NCBI GenBank assembly: GCA_963757395.1
Contig: CAVWRK010000015.1
Location: 113,935 to 177,934, forward strand
Length of the DNA: 64,000 nucleotides
DNA from: DATAOG01 sp963757395
GTDB taxonomy: Bacteria; Pseudomonadota; Alphaproteobacteria; Geminicoccales; Geminicoccaceae
Reading direction: 5' to 3'
The notes under the pieces are model-generated. The model made no database searches. It was given only the letters and a program-made list of their open reading frames with translations, and was not told where the DNA came from. Of the stretch, positions 10,241 to 21,404 are shown in pieces (the stretch's first letter is position 1; the number at the start of each line of letters is the position of its first letter). The position numbers were made by a program, and so were the translations under genes.

Positions 10241-11340
10241 CAGCGACCCTCCACGGCGACCTCGGCCGAGAGCTGGAAGCGCGCGAGCCCGAGCCTCGGA
10301 TCCTGGGTCACCGGCGCCCGGAACTGAGGTTTTCGAAACAGGGCCGACTGCTCGAGCAAGGCGATCAGATCGGATGGCGTCGTCGCCAGCCCGCGCAGAT
10401 TGAGCTCGCCGTCGCGCACGTCGAGCTGCTCGACGTAGGCCTGATCCGGGATCACGCGGGTGAGCTCGGCCAGGACCCGGGTGACCATCGGGTTCCGGCT
10501 CTTCTGGTCGGTCAGGAAGCGCACGTTGGCGTCCAGCTGGTCCAGGCGCTCGCGCAGCTGGACACTCTGTTGCGCGGCGTCCTTGGCGGCCGCGACGCTG
10601 CGCTCGAGATCGGCGGCGGTCGAGCGCTGCTGCTGCAGCGGGATCGCCAGGGCGGCGGCGAGCAACGCCAGCGCGACCAGCGCCAGCCAGCGGTTCAGCC
10701 GGCTGGCGGACGGCGCCTCGGACTCGGCCGGCAGCAGGTTGAGCGCCGTCAGCCGGCCCAATTCGGGAGCCTGCCCGGAGGGCCCGAGCCCGGCCAGCTC
10801 GACCCGGGTCGGTCGCGCCTTGCAGCCGGCGGCCGCCGCGAGCGCCTGCTCGACCACGGCGCGCGGCGCGACGTGCAGTTCGACCTTCATGCGCTGCTGC
10901 TCCGGGTCGCGCGCCACGACGCGCTGCGCGAAGACGACATCCTCGGCGCGGAACGGCGTCAGGCGGTCCATCTCGAAGCGTAGCAGCTGGTCGAGGTCGT
11001 CCTGGGCCGCGAGCGGCAGGTCGAGCACCTTGCGCAGCCCCATGCCCCGGGCGAGGCGAAGCGTGATCCCGCTGGTTCGCCGGCGCGCCTTGCGCAGCAA
11101 CCCGGAGATCTGCGCCGCCTGCCCGGGTTCGCTCCGGGCGACGCCGCCCAGCTCCCGCTCCCGATCGCCGACGATCTCGGAGACCCTGATCTCGCCGTCG
11201 TCGAACGCCAGGACCAGGCGATGCCGGTCCCGGCGTCGGGCCGGGCTGAGGCGCGCCGGGATCAGGCCCGCGAGCTCGCCGAGCCACCAGTCGAAGAAGC
11301 TTTGCAGGCCGTGGCGGACCGAATCGAGCAGGCTAGCCAT
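10240..11340 (-). CDS. gspL: Type II secretion system protein GspL / PilN-domain fimbrial assembly protein
   Basis: 366 aa. The N-terminal half is a cytoplasmic actin-like domain (KVLDLPLAAQDDLDQLLRF, DRLTPFRAEDVVFA) of the GspL/PilM type that recruits the ATPase GspE. One transmembrane segment follows (about residues 230-250, ALVALALLAAALAIPL), then a coiled coil (LRERLDQLDANVRFL) and a small periplasmic PilN-like domain. Coupled to gspM by ATGA. The gspK gene that usually precedes gspL is absent here and found after gspD. Confidence 0.87.
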   Translation of the reverse strand: MASLLDSVRHGLQSFFDWWLGELAGLIPARLSPARRRDRHRLVLAFDDGEIRVSEIVGDRERELGGVARSEPGQAAQISGLLRKARRRTSGITLRLARGMGLRKVLDLPLAAQDDLDQLLRFEMDRLTPFRAEDVVFAQRVVARDPEQQRMKVELHVAPRAVVEQALAAAAGCKARPTRVELAGLGPSGQAPELGRLTALNLLPAESEAPSASRLNRWLALVALALLAAALAIPLQQQRSTAADLERSVAAAKDAAQQSVQLRERLDQLDANVRFLTDQKSRNPMVTRVLAELTRVIPDQAYVEQLDVRDGELNLRGLATTPSDLIALLEQSALFRKPQFRAPVTQDPRLGLARFQLSAEVAVEGR

Positions 11341-11399
11341 GGGTCACCGTCACTCCCCGTGCCATCACCCGCGCGTCAGCGCGCCGGCCGCGCCGCCCC

Positions 11400-12031
11400 T
11401 CACGAGGTCTGACCATCGATCATGGGGCGTACGATCAGGTCCGGCCAGCTCCGGACGTCATGGTCCGGAAAGCGCAGCCGCACGCGCACCAGGAGCGGCA
11501 GCAGGGGCTGGACCCAGACTTCGGACCAGCCCGGCGGCTGCCTGGGCTCGACCTGGCCGAAATAGGCAAGGCTCAGCTCGGCGACATTGGCGAGCAGCAC
11601 CCGGCTGTGGACCGCGTCGGTCGAAGCGGCGGGATCGTCGTCAAGCTCCGAGGGCCACCACTCGACGCTCAGATCGGAGCCCTCGGCCGCCGCCGTCACG
11701 GCCAGGGTCATGTGCTGGAAACCGGCGCCGAGATGGTCCGGCATCAGGGTGACGAAGCTCAGACGATCGGGCGCGCCCACGAAGGTCGCCTGCCCCCCCC
11801 GATCACCGACCCGTCGACCTCGTAGGCCTGGGTCAGGCGTTCGCGCAGGAAATCCTGGACCGCGGTCAGGCGGGCGTCGTCGTCGAGCCGAGCCCCGCTC
11901 GCCTCCCAGGCCCGGACGCCGAGCCGGACGCCGCCGAACAGCGCCGCCATCAGCAGGCCGAGCAGCGTGACCGCGACCAGGATTTCGAGGAGCGTGAAGC
12001 CCCGCTGTCGGGAATCGATCCGCGGCGTCAT
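11400..12031 (-). CDS. gspJ: Type II secretion minor pseudopilin GspJ (frameshift in a run of 8 G)
   Basis: About 210 aa after repair. The prepilin motif QRGFTLLEILVAVTLLGLL (cleavage after Gly, Glu at +5) and ARLTAVQDFLRERL are in the first frame. At 11793-11800 (8 C on the plus strand, 8 G in the gene) the frame breaks, and the protein continues as QATFVGAPDRLSFVTLMPDHL to 11400 in the next frame. Nine or six G would restore one reading frame. GspJ is a tip pseudopilin that complexes with GspI and GspK. Starts by ATGA overlap with gspI. The G run could be a sequencing undercall or, less likely, a slippery phase-variable tract. Confidence 0.85.
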
Positions 12032-12471
12032 CCCGCCGGCTCCGCAGCCGCGAGGCGCAGGCTGGTGAGCGTCAGCGTCTGCGCCGGCCCGCCCTCACCC
12101 CAACCGACCGTCACCTCGACCTGATAGGGCAGGATCAACGGCTGGCGGTTCGGAACGTCGGTCTGGTCGCCGCGGTCGCCGTAGTCGCCGTCGAGCGCGG
12201 CCGGACGGATCACGATCCGCCAGTGGAAGCCGCCGCCGGCATCGCCCTCGAGCTCGCCCTCGGCGACCGGCACGTCGGCGCCGATCCGGGCCAGCTGCGA
12301 GCGCGCCAGCAGCGTCGCGGTGGTCATCGCCTCGGCACGCCCCGACTGCAGGATGCCGGTCTGGATGATCCGCGCCAGCACCGCGAAAGTGAGACCGAAG
12401 ATCAGCAGCGCCACGATCACCTCGATCAGCGTGAAGCCCTGACGCCGGAGGACGGGATCAAGGTCCACCAT
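12028..12471 (-). CDS. gspI: Type II secretion minor pseudopilin GspI
   Basis: 147 aa. Prepilin leader with the motif QGFTLIEVIVALLIFGL (methylated residue after Gly, Glu at +5) and the GspI-typical ARSQLARIGAD helix, followed by a beta-rich domain ending in VTVGWGEGGPAQTLTLTSLRL, the characteristic GspI C-terminal strand pattern. It nucleates the pseudopilus tip with GspJ and GspK. Overlaps gspH by 14 bases and gspJ by ATGA. Confidence 0.9.
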   Translation of the reverse strand: MVDLDPVLRRQGFTLIEVIVALLIFGLTFAVLARIIQTGILQSGRAEAMTTATLLARSQLARIGADVPVAEGELEGDAGGGFHWRIVIRPAALDGDYGDRGDQTDVPNRQPLILPYQVEVTVGWGEGGPAQTLTLTSLRLAAAEPAG

Positions 12472-12934
12472 CGGCGATCGCGACCTGGCCGGTGAGCCAG
12501 TCGACCACGACCTCGGCGTGCTGGTTCTGCATCGTCAGGCGGATGCGGCCGCCGGTCGAGCTGCCGTCCGGGTAGAAACGGATCTGGCCGCTGGCGGCAT
12601 CGACCAGCTCCGAGCGCGCCGTGTCCAGGCCGAGCTGAAGGGCGCCATTCAGGGACTCGAGCGGGCGGTCCTGGCCGGGCCGGAAGCGGTGCTCGGCAAC
12701 CTCGACCGTGAACACCCGCTCGCGGTTGGTCGCGAGCGCGTCGCTCCGGGTCTGGCGCAGGCCATCGGCGAGCGAGCGCGCCGCGACCCGGACCTCGAGG
12801 CCCGGCTGCGAGCGCCAGAGATGACCCGGGACGAGCACCAGCAGGAGGCCGATGATCACCAGCACGACCATCAGCTCGAGCAGGGTGAAGCCGCGCTCCG
12901 CCGGCATCGCGTGATCCGCTCTCAAGGGCGTCAC
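12458..12934 (-). CDS. gspH: Type II secretion minor pseudopilin GspH
   Basis: 158 aa. Prepilin motif ERGFTLLELMVVLVIIGLL (Glu at +5), then the GspH pattern of RSLADGLRQTRSDALATNRE and a beta-rich globular domain ending with VDWLTGQV. Links the minor-pseudopilin tip to the GspG shaft. The start overlaps the gspG stop by ATGA (12931-12934). An inner ATG eight codons downstream (MPAERGFTL) is also possible. Confidence 0.88.
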   Translation of the reverse strand: MTPLRADHAMPAERGFTLLELMVVLVIIGLLLVLVPGHLWRSQPGLEVRVAARSLADGLRQTRSDALATNRERVFTVEVAEHRFRPGQDRPLESLNGALQLGLDTARSELVDAASGQIRFYPDGSSTGGRIRLTMQNQHAEVVVDWLTGQVAIADGGP

Positions 12935-13395
12935 CAGCTGGTGATGTCCTGATTCTCGCCCTCGCCGCCCTCGGCCTGATCGGCGCCGAGCGTGAAGAGA
13001 TCGTAGGCGCCGTGCTCGCCCGGGAAGCGGTACTGATATATCTGGCCCCAGGGATCGACCAGGGCGTCGGCCTTCTTGACGTAGGGACCGTTCCAGCGGG
13101 GCGCGTCCGCCGGCTGCTCGAGCAGCGCCTCGAGCCCGTCCTGCTGGTCCGGATAGCTGCCGACCTCGAGCCGGTAGAGGTCGAGGATCGAGGCGATGTT
13201 CAGGATCTGGGCGCGCGCGACATCGGTCTTGGCCTTGCTCAGGTACTTCAGCACCTGCGGCGCCACGAACGCCGCGAGCAGGCCGAGGATCACCAGGACC
13301 ACGAGCAGCTCGATCAGCGTGAAGCCGGACGCCGCGCGCCGGCGCCGCAGCAGGCGGGCGCGAAGCGAACTCATGAACGAGGCTCCGAGCGTCAT
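12931..13395 (-). CDS. gspG: Type II secretion major pseudopilin GspG
   Basis: 154 aa from the ATG at 13395, which overlaps the gspF stop (ATGA); an ATG at 13374 seven codons later is an alternative. The prepilin site ASGFTLIELLVVLVILGLL, the QLNIASILDLYRLEVGSYPDQQ-type helix-loop (here beginning QILNIASILD) and the C-terminal AYDLFTLGADQAEGGEGENQ calcium-site region are all GspG hallmarks. It is the main subunit of the periplasmic pseudopilus piston. Confidence 0.95.
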   Translation of the reverse strand: MTLGASFMSSLRARLLRRRRAASGFTLIELLVVLVILGLLAAFVAPQVLKYLSKAKTDVARAQILNIASILDLYRLEVGSYPDQQDGLEALLEQPADAPRWNGPYVKKADALVDPWGQIYQYRFPGEHGAYDLFTLGADQAEGGEGENQDITSW

Positions 13396-14632
13396 AGCTG
13401 CAGGTCGTAGGCGGACAGGATCGCCATCATGACCGAGGTGATGATGACCCCGACGATCGCGCCGAGCATGATCGTCAGCGCGGGCACCAGCAGGGCCATC
13501 AGCCGCTCGATCGTGCTCCGGACATCGCGATCGAACACCTCGGCGATCTTGAGCAGCATCGGGTCGAGCTGGCCGGACTCCTCGCCGACTCCGAGCAGAT
13601 GGACCGCGAGCTTTGGGAAGACGCCGGATCGCCCGAGCGGCGCGGCCAGGCCGCCGCCGTCCTTCATGACCGTGGCGGCATCGGCGAGCGCGCGGCGCAG
13701 GGTGGCGTTGGCGAGCGCGTCCTGGACGATCGCGAGCGCGGTCAGTGGCGGCACGCCGTTCGCGAGCAGGGTGCCGAGCGCGCGGGCAAAGCGCGCGGTG
13801 TCGATCTTGGCGAGCAGCTCGCCGAGCAGCGGCAGGCGCAGCAGCCAGCGATCGACCTGCGCGCGGCGCGCAGGCCGGCGCAGCTGCCGGCGGGCGACCC
13901 AGACCGCGCCGAGCACGCTCAACAGGAGCAACCACCAGTAGTGCTGCACGCCGTCGCCGACCAGGATCACGGCGCGGGTCAGCCAGGGCAGCTGGGCGCC
14001 GGCGTTCTCGAACAGCGGCGTGAACTGGGGCAGCACGACGGTCAGCAGGATCACGATCGAGACCACCGCCAGGATCAAGAGGAGCACCGGGTAGATCAGC
14101 GCCGACTTGACCTGCTCGCGGAGCGCCTCGGCCTCGTCCAGATAGCGGGCGAGCCGGCCCAGGACCTCGCGTAGCGCACCGCCGGTCTCGCCGGCACGGA
14201 CCATGCTGACGTAGACCGTCGGAAACAGCTTCTCATGCTGCGCCAGCGCGTCGGCGAGCGAGCTTCCGCCTTGGATCCGTTCGAGGAGGTCGGCGAGCAG
14301 GCCCTCGAGCGGCTCGCCGGCCGCGAGCTCGATCAGGAGCTTCAGCGACTGGTCGAGGGTCAGCCCGGCCTCGAGCAGGGTCGCGAGCTCGCGGGTCATG
14401 ATCGCGACGTCGCGCCGGGTCACGCGCGGCGCGCCCAGGACCGGACGGCGCAGCCATTGGGCGAGCGTCAGACGGCGCGCAGCGCCGGCACCGGCCTGGA
14501 CCTCGTCGGCGGCGAGCGGCAGGTGCCCCTGACCGCGCAGGCGGTCGACCACGGTCGCCTGGCTCACGGCGTCCATCTCGCCGTGGACCAGCTCGCCCGA
14601 CGCGGCCACGGCCCGATAGCGGAAGCGGCGCA

Positions 14633-14633
<1 letters not shown>
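13392..14633 (-). CDS. gspF: Type II secretion inner-membrane platform protein GspF
   Basis: 413 aa, normal length. Two T2SSF cytoplasmic domains (about residues 75-195 and 275-395) separated by membrane segments (about 175-195, 225-245 and 380-400), with the repeated LATLLEAGLTLDQSL / LGTLLANGVPPLTAL and GETGGALREVL / GEESGQLDPML motifs. It couples the GspE motor to pseudopilus growth. ATG at 14633 overlaps the gspE stop, ATGA. Confidence 0.94.
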
Positions 14634-16354
<1,721 letters not shown>

Positions 16355-16442
16355 CCTCGATCCTGTCACGTCCGGCGGTCGTTTCGCCACCACGATGGTG
16401 GAAATCTAGCGCGCCGGGGCGGTCGCCGACAAGCTGGCGTGC

Positions 16443-17216
16443 TCAATACGGCAGCTGCAGACCGTCCTGAGAGCCCAGCACGAGCGGGCCGTACAGCCAG
16501 GACAGCCAGAGGGCGAGCGCAAGATAGGGTCCGAAGGCGATCCGCGTCGTGGCGGCGAGGCGGGCGCCGAACGCGGCCCGAATGAGTGCCACCGCCAGCG
16601 CCAGGGCGGCGGCGACCACGACCAGGCCCGGCAGCGCCTGCCAGCCGAGCCAGGCGCCGGCGGCAGCGAGCAGCTTGGCGTCGCCCAGACCCAGGCCGGC
16701 GCGCCGACGCAGCCGGCGGTAGGCCCAGGCGATGCCGGCGAAGGCGAGGAAGCCGGCGAGGGCGCCGATGCCGTGATCCACGAGCTTGGCCGGGTCGACC
16801 AGCCAGGCGACCAGGAGACCGGCCGGGATCAGCGGCAGGGTCAGGCGGTCCGGCAGCCAGTAGTGGCCAAGATCGATTGCGGCCATGGCGAGCAACGTCC
16901 AGCCGAGCGCCAGGCTCACCCAGAGCAGCCAGCCGGAGAGCACGGCCACGACAGAGGCCGCGACCGCGAGCGCGGCCAGCTCGATGCCGGGGTAGAAGAG
17001 GCCGAGCCTGGCCTCGCCGCAAGCGCAGCGGCCGCGGCGCAGGAGATAGCTCACGAACGGGATCAGATCCGCGATCCCGAGCGGCCGGGCGCACCGGTCG
17101 CACCGGGACCGGCCGAGCAGGATCGGCCGGTCCTCGGGCAGGCGTAGGATCACCACGCCGAGGAAGCTGCCGACGAACGGGCTGGCCAGGAGGGCGAACA
17201 GCGCCTGGAGTTGCAT
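16443..17216 (-). CDS. gspO: Prepilin peptidase / N-methyltransferase GspO (PilD family)
   Basis: 257 aa, polytopic inner-membrane aspartic protease (A24 family). The zinc tetracysteine is CDRC ... CAC with fewer spacing residues than E. coli, and both catalytic Asp motifs are present: AAIDLGHYWLPDRLTLPL and GLGLGDAKLLAA (GxGD). It cleaves the leader of GspG-K and methylates the new N-terminus. First gene of the type II secretion operon, 88 bases before gspE. I chose the ATG at 17216; a TTG one codon upstream is in frame. Confidence 0.92.
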   Translation of the reverse strand: MQLQALFALLASPFVGSFLGVVILRLPEDRPILLGRSRCDRCARPLGIADLIPFVSYLLRRGRCACGEARLGLFYPGIELAALAVAASVVAVLSGWLLWVSLALGWTLLAMAAIDLGHYWLPDRLTLPLIPAGLLVAWLVDPAKLVDHGIGALAGFLAFAGIAWAYRRLRRRAGLGLGDAKLLAAAGAWLGWQALPGLVVVAAALALAVALIRAAFGARLAATTRIAFGPYLALALWLSWLYGPLVLGSQDGLQLPY

Positions 17217-17270
17217 CAATCCAGGATAGCCCGTCCTCGGTCGGGAGCGCGAGCGCGACGCCGCCCGGGA

Positions 17271-17756
17271 CTAGTCGATGCGGTCGACCTGGAAGCCCCA
17301 GACGCCGCGCCGGTTGACCCGGGCGATCTTTTCCATGACCCCGTATTCGAAGGGCGCGCCCGGGCCGGCGACCGCGAAGCCCTGCTCGATCAGCCAGGCG
17401 CCGAGGTCAACCGGCGGGTCGAGGATCGAGCCCTCCCGGACGTAGCAGATCGCGCCGATGCTGCCGTCCCGGTAGCGCTGCTGCGGCAGGCATTCGACGA
17501 AGCCCTGGATCTTGAGATCGAGCGCGCGCACCGCCCGCGAGCCGCAGGCGGGCGGACGGAGAAAGGTCACGCAGCCGCGCTCGGTCGGTGGGATGTAGAG
17601 CCCGAACAGCCGGATCGTCTTGCCCTGGACCCGGAGCGTGGCGTCGTCCTGGACGATCGCATAGCTCTTGATCGTAGCATCACTAGCGGCGACGGCCCGG
17701 CCACCGGAGCCCGGCACCAGGGTCAGCAGCAACAGCGCGAGCAGCGCGCGAGCCAT
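17271..17756 (-). CDS. Secreted SNase-fold (thermonuclease-like) protein, probably non-catalytic
   Basis: 161 aa. A signal peptide (LLALLLLTLVPGSGGRAVAA) precedes an SNase/OB-fold domain: VQDDATLRVQGKTIRLFGLYIPP, paired cysteines and the C-terminal DLGAWLIEQGFAV helix typical of the family. The usual active-site positions look altered: the family Asp in the GIDAPE segment reads GLYIPPTE, and the DRYGR segment reads QRYRDG. I infer binding or a changed function rather than nuclease activity. Divergent from the potassium channel gene across 177 bases that hold only a 6-bp GC hairpin (17821-17835). Confidence 0.75.
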   Translation of the reverse strand: MARALLALLLLTLVPGSGGRAVAASDATIKSYAIVQDDATLRVQGKTIRLFGLYIPPTERGCVTFLRPPACGSRAVRALDLKIQGFVECLPQQRYRDGSIGAICYVREGSILDPPVDLGAWLIEQGFAVAGPGAPFEYGVMEKIARVNRRGVWGFQVDRID

Positions 17757-17933
17757 CCGGTCGCGACTCCCAGTTGGCACTCGAATTCGAATACTGACCG
17801 ATCCCGGTATCCGCGGCAATGCCCGGCCGCCGGGCCGCCGGAATCCTGCAGCCGGCTCGAGATTGACGACCGTGCGGCAAGAGGGCAGGCTCGTCCCGTC
17901 TCGGGAGACAGGCAAAGTCCGATTCAGGTCCCG

Positions 17934-19403
17934 ATGTCCGCACCCAAGGGTATGATCGCGCGCTTCCGGCTCGACCTCGACGCGCTCCTGGACCCGGCCG
18001 CCGCGAGCCCGCCGGCGCGCGCCTTCCGCGCCGCCCAACGCGCCGCGATCGCGATTGGCCTCGGCGCTCTGATCCTCGGCACCCTGCCCGATCTGGCCGC
18101 CGCGCACGAGCACCTGCTGACCGCGCTGGCGCTGACCGTCGCCGGCCTGTTCGCGATCGAGTACGGGCTCCGCCTCGGCCAGGCGTCCGCCGAGCCGGCC
18201 GATGTCGAGCCTCCGACGGGCCGCAGGACCCCGCGGCGAGCGGGCCTCTGGATCGCCTGGCTGCGCCGGCTGAGCGCGCCTTTGGCGTTGATCGATCTCG
18301 GCGCCGCGGTCGCCGTGCCGGCGGCGCTGCTGGCCGGCATAGCGCCCGCGAGCGCCCGGCTGCTCGGCCTGATCTGGGTGTTCAAGCTGGTCCGCTACAC
18401 GCCCGCGCTCGACATGCTGATGCGGGTGCTGCGCAACGAGCGGGCGCCGCTCACAAGCGTGCTGCTGGCCTTCCTGATCGTGCTGCTGATCGCCGCCACC
18501 GGCGCCTACCTGCTCGAGCGCGACGTTCAGCCGGCCGCGTTCGGCAGCATCCCGGCGGCGCTCTGGTGGGCGATCACGACGCTCACGACGACCGGCTACG
18601 GCGACGAGATTCCGACCACGCCGTCCGGCCGGCTGCTCGCCGGTATCGTGATGATCGGCGGGATTGCGGTATTCGCGCTCTGGGCCGGCATCCTGGCGAG
18701 CGGCTTTGCCCAGGAGCTCAGGCGCCGGGAGTTCCTTCGGACCTGGGACCTGGTCGCGCGCGTGCCCCTGTTCGCGGCGGTCGGCGCCGGGACGATCGCC
18801 GAGGTGACGCGCCTGCTGCGGCCGCGCGACCTCGCGGCCGGCCGCGTGGTGGTGCGCCGGGGCGAGCCCGGCGACTGCATGTATTTCATCGTTGAGGGCG
18901 AGGTCGAGATCCGGCTCGCCCGGCACCCGGTCCGCCTCGGCCCGGGCGGCTTTTTCGGCGAGATGGCGCTGATCACGGGCGAGCCGCGGGTCGCGAGCGT
19001 CGTGACGGTGCAACCGACCCGGCTCCTGGTCCTCGACGTCGCCGACTTCCGCGGCCTCGTGGGCGCCCGCCCGGAGCTCAGCCAGGCGATCCACGCCGAG
19101 GCCCGCCGGCGCCAGGCCGAGCTGCAGGAGCGCGCTGCCAAGGGCCGCGCCGGCCGACGGCTGACCCGGGCGCCACCGCCGACGTTGCCCTGGCGCGCAG
19201 GGTTTGCTAACCCGCGCAGCGCTGAGGGCGTCGCGGGCGGTGCCGCGGGTTGGAGGTGCGATGTTCGGCGTGAGCGACGGGGTCAAGAAATGGGCGGTCC
19301 TGCTGCCGACCGCGGCGTTGCCGCGCGGGCCGCGGATCGCGAGCCGCAGGCATCTTCTGGCGCGCCTCGAGCTCGCCAAGGCGCGGCCGCACCGACCTCT
19401 TGA
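17934..19403 (+). CDS. Cyclic-nucleotide-gated potassium channel (MloK1-like)
   Basis: 489 aa as read. Six transmembrane segments (S1-S6 within about residues 35-260), selectivity filter TTTGYGDEIP (about 217-226), then a cyclic nucleotide-binding domain whose phosphate cassette is FFGEMALITGEPRVASV (about 340-356). The layout matches MloK1 of Mesorhizobium. S4 is poor in regular basic residues, as in non-voltage-gated relatives. The protein should end near residue 400; the last 80-90 residues are Arg/Gly-rich and overlap the next gene, so the true stop may be hidden by an indel. A nucleotide cyclase is encoded at 29092, a possible ligand source (inference only). Confidence 0.87.
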   Translation: MSAPKGMIARFRLDLDALLDPAAASPPARAFRAAQRAAIAIGLGALILGTLPDLAAAHEHLLTALALTVAGLFAIEYGLRLGQASAEPADVEPPTGRRTPRRAGLWIAWLRRLSAPLALIDLGAAVAVPAALLAGIAPASARLLGLIWVFKLVRYTPALDMLMRVLRNERAPLTSVLLAFLIVLLIAATGAYLLERDVQPAAFGSIPAALWWAITTLTTTGYGDEIPTTPSGRLLAGIVMIGGIAVFALWAGILASGFAQELRRREFLRTWDLVARVPLFAAVGAGTIAEVTRLLRPRDLAAGRVVVRRGEPGDCMYFIVEGEVEIRLARHPVRLGPGGFFGEMALITGEPRVASVVTVQPTRLLVLDVADFRGLVGARPELSQAIHAEARRRQAELQERAAKGRAGRRLTRAPPPTLPWRAGFANPRSAEGVAGGAAGWRCDVRRERRGQEMGGPAADRGVAARAADREPQASSGAPRARQGAAAPTS

Positions 19404-20223
19404 TCATCGGCCATCCCAAGAGCGGCAACACCTGGCTCAAGGTCATGCTGTCGCGGCTCTATCAGGTCCGCCACGGCCTGCCGGCCTCGCTGATCGTGAC
19501 CTCCGACGAGCTGGCAAGGCGCCATCCCGGGATGCCGCGGATCACCGCGACCAACGGCCACTACAGCTACGAGGGCGCGGTCGGCGCGGCGCTCGCTCCG
19601 GACGCACCCGATTCGCCGCTCCGCCACAAGCCGATCCTGCTGCTCGCGCGCCATCCCTGCGACATCGCGGTGTCCTGGTACTTCCAGTTCACCAAGCGCC
19701 AGTCGGCGGCCAAGCAGGAGCTGATCAACGCCTCGATCGACCACCCGATCGACCGGCGGACGATCGGCATGTGGGACTTCGTCCGCCACAGCGACATCGG
19801 CCTGCTCAGCCTGATCGACTATCTGAACCGCTGGCAGCGCAACCTCGCCCATCTGCCGCGGGCGCTCATGGTGCGCTACGAGGACCTGCGCGCCGAGCCG
19901 GCCCGGGAGCTGCGCCGGATCACGGCGCTGATGGGCGAGACGTTCAGCGACCCGGAGATCGAGCAGGCGGTCGAGTTCGGCGCCTTCGACAACCTGCGCG
20001 CGCTCGAGAGCAAGGGCTTCTTCCGCCAGGGCGGGCTCGCGCTGCGCAATCCGAACGACCCCGAGAGCTTCAAGGTGCGCCGGGCCAAGGTCGGCGGCTA
20101 TCGAGACTACTTCACCGCCGGAGCAGGCCGCCGAGCTGGACGCGATTGGTGGCCGAACGCCTGTCGCCCGCTTTCGGCTACGCACCGGCGCCAGCGGCCG
20201 ACGCTGCCCGCATCGCCGTCTGA
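19261..20223 (+). pseudogene. Sulfotransferase family protein, copy 1 (three frameshifts)
   Basis: About 319 aa if repaired. An excellent ribosome site (GGAGG, five bases upstream) precedes the ATG. The PAPS 5'-phosphosulfate loop GHPKSGNTWLKVML and the 3'-phosphate motif RHPCDIAVSWYFQF are intact, as are MVRYEDLRAEP and FKVRRAKVGGYRDYF. The frame changes by +1 at about 19385-19391, about 20118-20124 and about 20145-20150, then ends RLSPAFGYAPAPA. By family it transfers sulfate from PAPS to a glycan, lipid or small molecule. It resembles the intact gene at 21368-22297 in architecture. Whether it is truly dead or badly sequenced cannot be settled here; flanking homology is uninterrupted. Confidence 0.75.
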
Positions 20224-20263
20224 GCCGGCACGGATCGCGCGCGCCACAGCCATCCGAATTGCC

Positions 20264-21404
20264 ATGGATCAGCCGAACGGACCTGGCTGCTGCTCGGCGA
20301 CAAGCGCGGCGACAACGCCCAGGTCGAGGCGATCGCGCAGGCCCTCGGCTGGCGCTGCGAGCGCAAGTCGCTGCAGATGCAGGAGCGCTGGCGGGTCGCC
20401 AAACCGCGGGTCAAGGCCTCGCTGCATCACATCGATCTGGACCGCTCCGACCCGCTCGTCCCGCCCTGGCCCGACCTGGTGATCACGATCGGCCGGCGGC
20501 CGTCGATGGCGGCGCTCTGGATCGCCGAGCAGGCGGGCGGCCGCACCCAGGCTGGTCCTGGTCGGCAAGCCGTCGGGCAGGATGACGCGCTTCGATCTGG
20601 TGATCGCCGGCGCCGAGACGCCGATGCCGCCGCTGGCTAACCTTCTGGCGATCACGCTGCCGCTGATGCGCGTCGGACACGAGCGGCGATCGCGGCCGCG
20701 GCCGACGACCTGGGCGCCCCGGCTGGCCGCTCTGCCGCGACCGCTGATCGGCTTCCTGATCGGCGGGCCGACCGGGCCGTTCGTCTACGACGACGGCCGT
20801 CGTGCGGCGGCTGCTCGGCGCTCGCCGCCGAGGTCGTGGCCGGCGGCGGCACGCCCTATCTCACGCACCAGCCGGCGGACGCCGCCGGCGACTGCGGCGG
20901 CGCTCGCCGAGGGTCTGCCGGCAGGCCGCCCGACTGTTCCGCTGGCAGCCCGAGGCCGAGGACAACCCCTATCTCGGCCTGCTCGGCCAGGCCGACGGCT
21001 TCGTCGTGACTGGCGACAGCATCTCGATGCTGGTCGAGATCGTCCGCCTGCGCCGGCCGCTCGCGATCTTCGAGCTGCCGACCGAGCGGCTTCGGCGTCC
21101 TCGACCAGCTGCGCCGCTCGCTCGCCAGCCGCGTGTTCGCGCCGGCGGCAATGGCGCCCGCGGCCAGCGGGCGACGCCGGCTGGCGCTCGCCCTCTATCA
21201 TCTGGGCCTTGTCGGCTACACCCGCGACTTCCAGGCCTTCCACGCGCATGCTGCTCGAGCGCGGCCTCGCGGTGCCCGCCGGCCAGGCGCTGGTCCCGCC
21301 GTCGGGCGAGGTGCCGGACGACCTCGCGCCGCGTGGTCGCGCGCATCCGGGCGCTGATGGGCGCGCCTCAGGCAGACCGCTCGGCCGCCTCCGGCGCGCC
21401 GTAG
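20264..21404 (+). pseudogene. ELM1-like (DUF1022) GT-B-fold protein, multiply frameshifted
   Basis: The mitochondrial-fission ELM1/DUF1022 pattern can be read across several frames: TWLLLGDKRGDNAQVEAIAQ, WPDLVITIGRRPSMAALWIA, GKPSGRMTRFDLVIAGAE, RPLIGFLIGGPTGPF, ADGFVVTGDSISMLVEIV and VPPSGEVPDDLA. The frame breaks at about 20278, 20545, 20800, 20910, 21090, 21245 and 21330. Bacterial members have a GT-B-like fold and often sit in envelope-glycan loci, but their substrate is unproven. It lies 40 bases after sulfotransferase copy 1 and converges, with 37 bases of overlap, on sulfotransferase copy 2. Start is uncertain (ATG 20264 chosen). Confidence 0.7.

Noticed and set aside
17821..17835. 6-bp GC palindrome upstream of the channel gene as an operator
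   Set aside because: Such short GC palindromes are expected by chance at this GC content; position alone is not enough.
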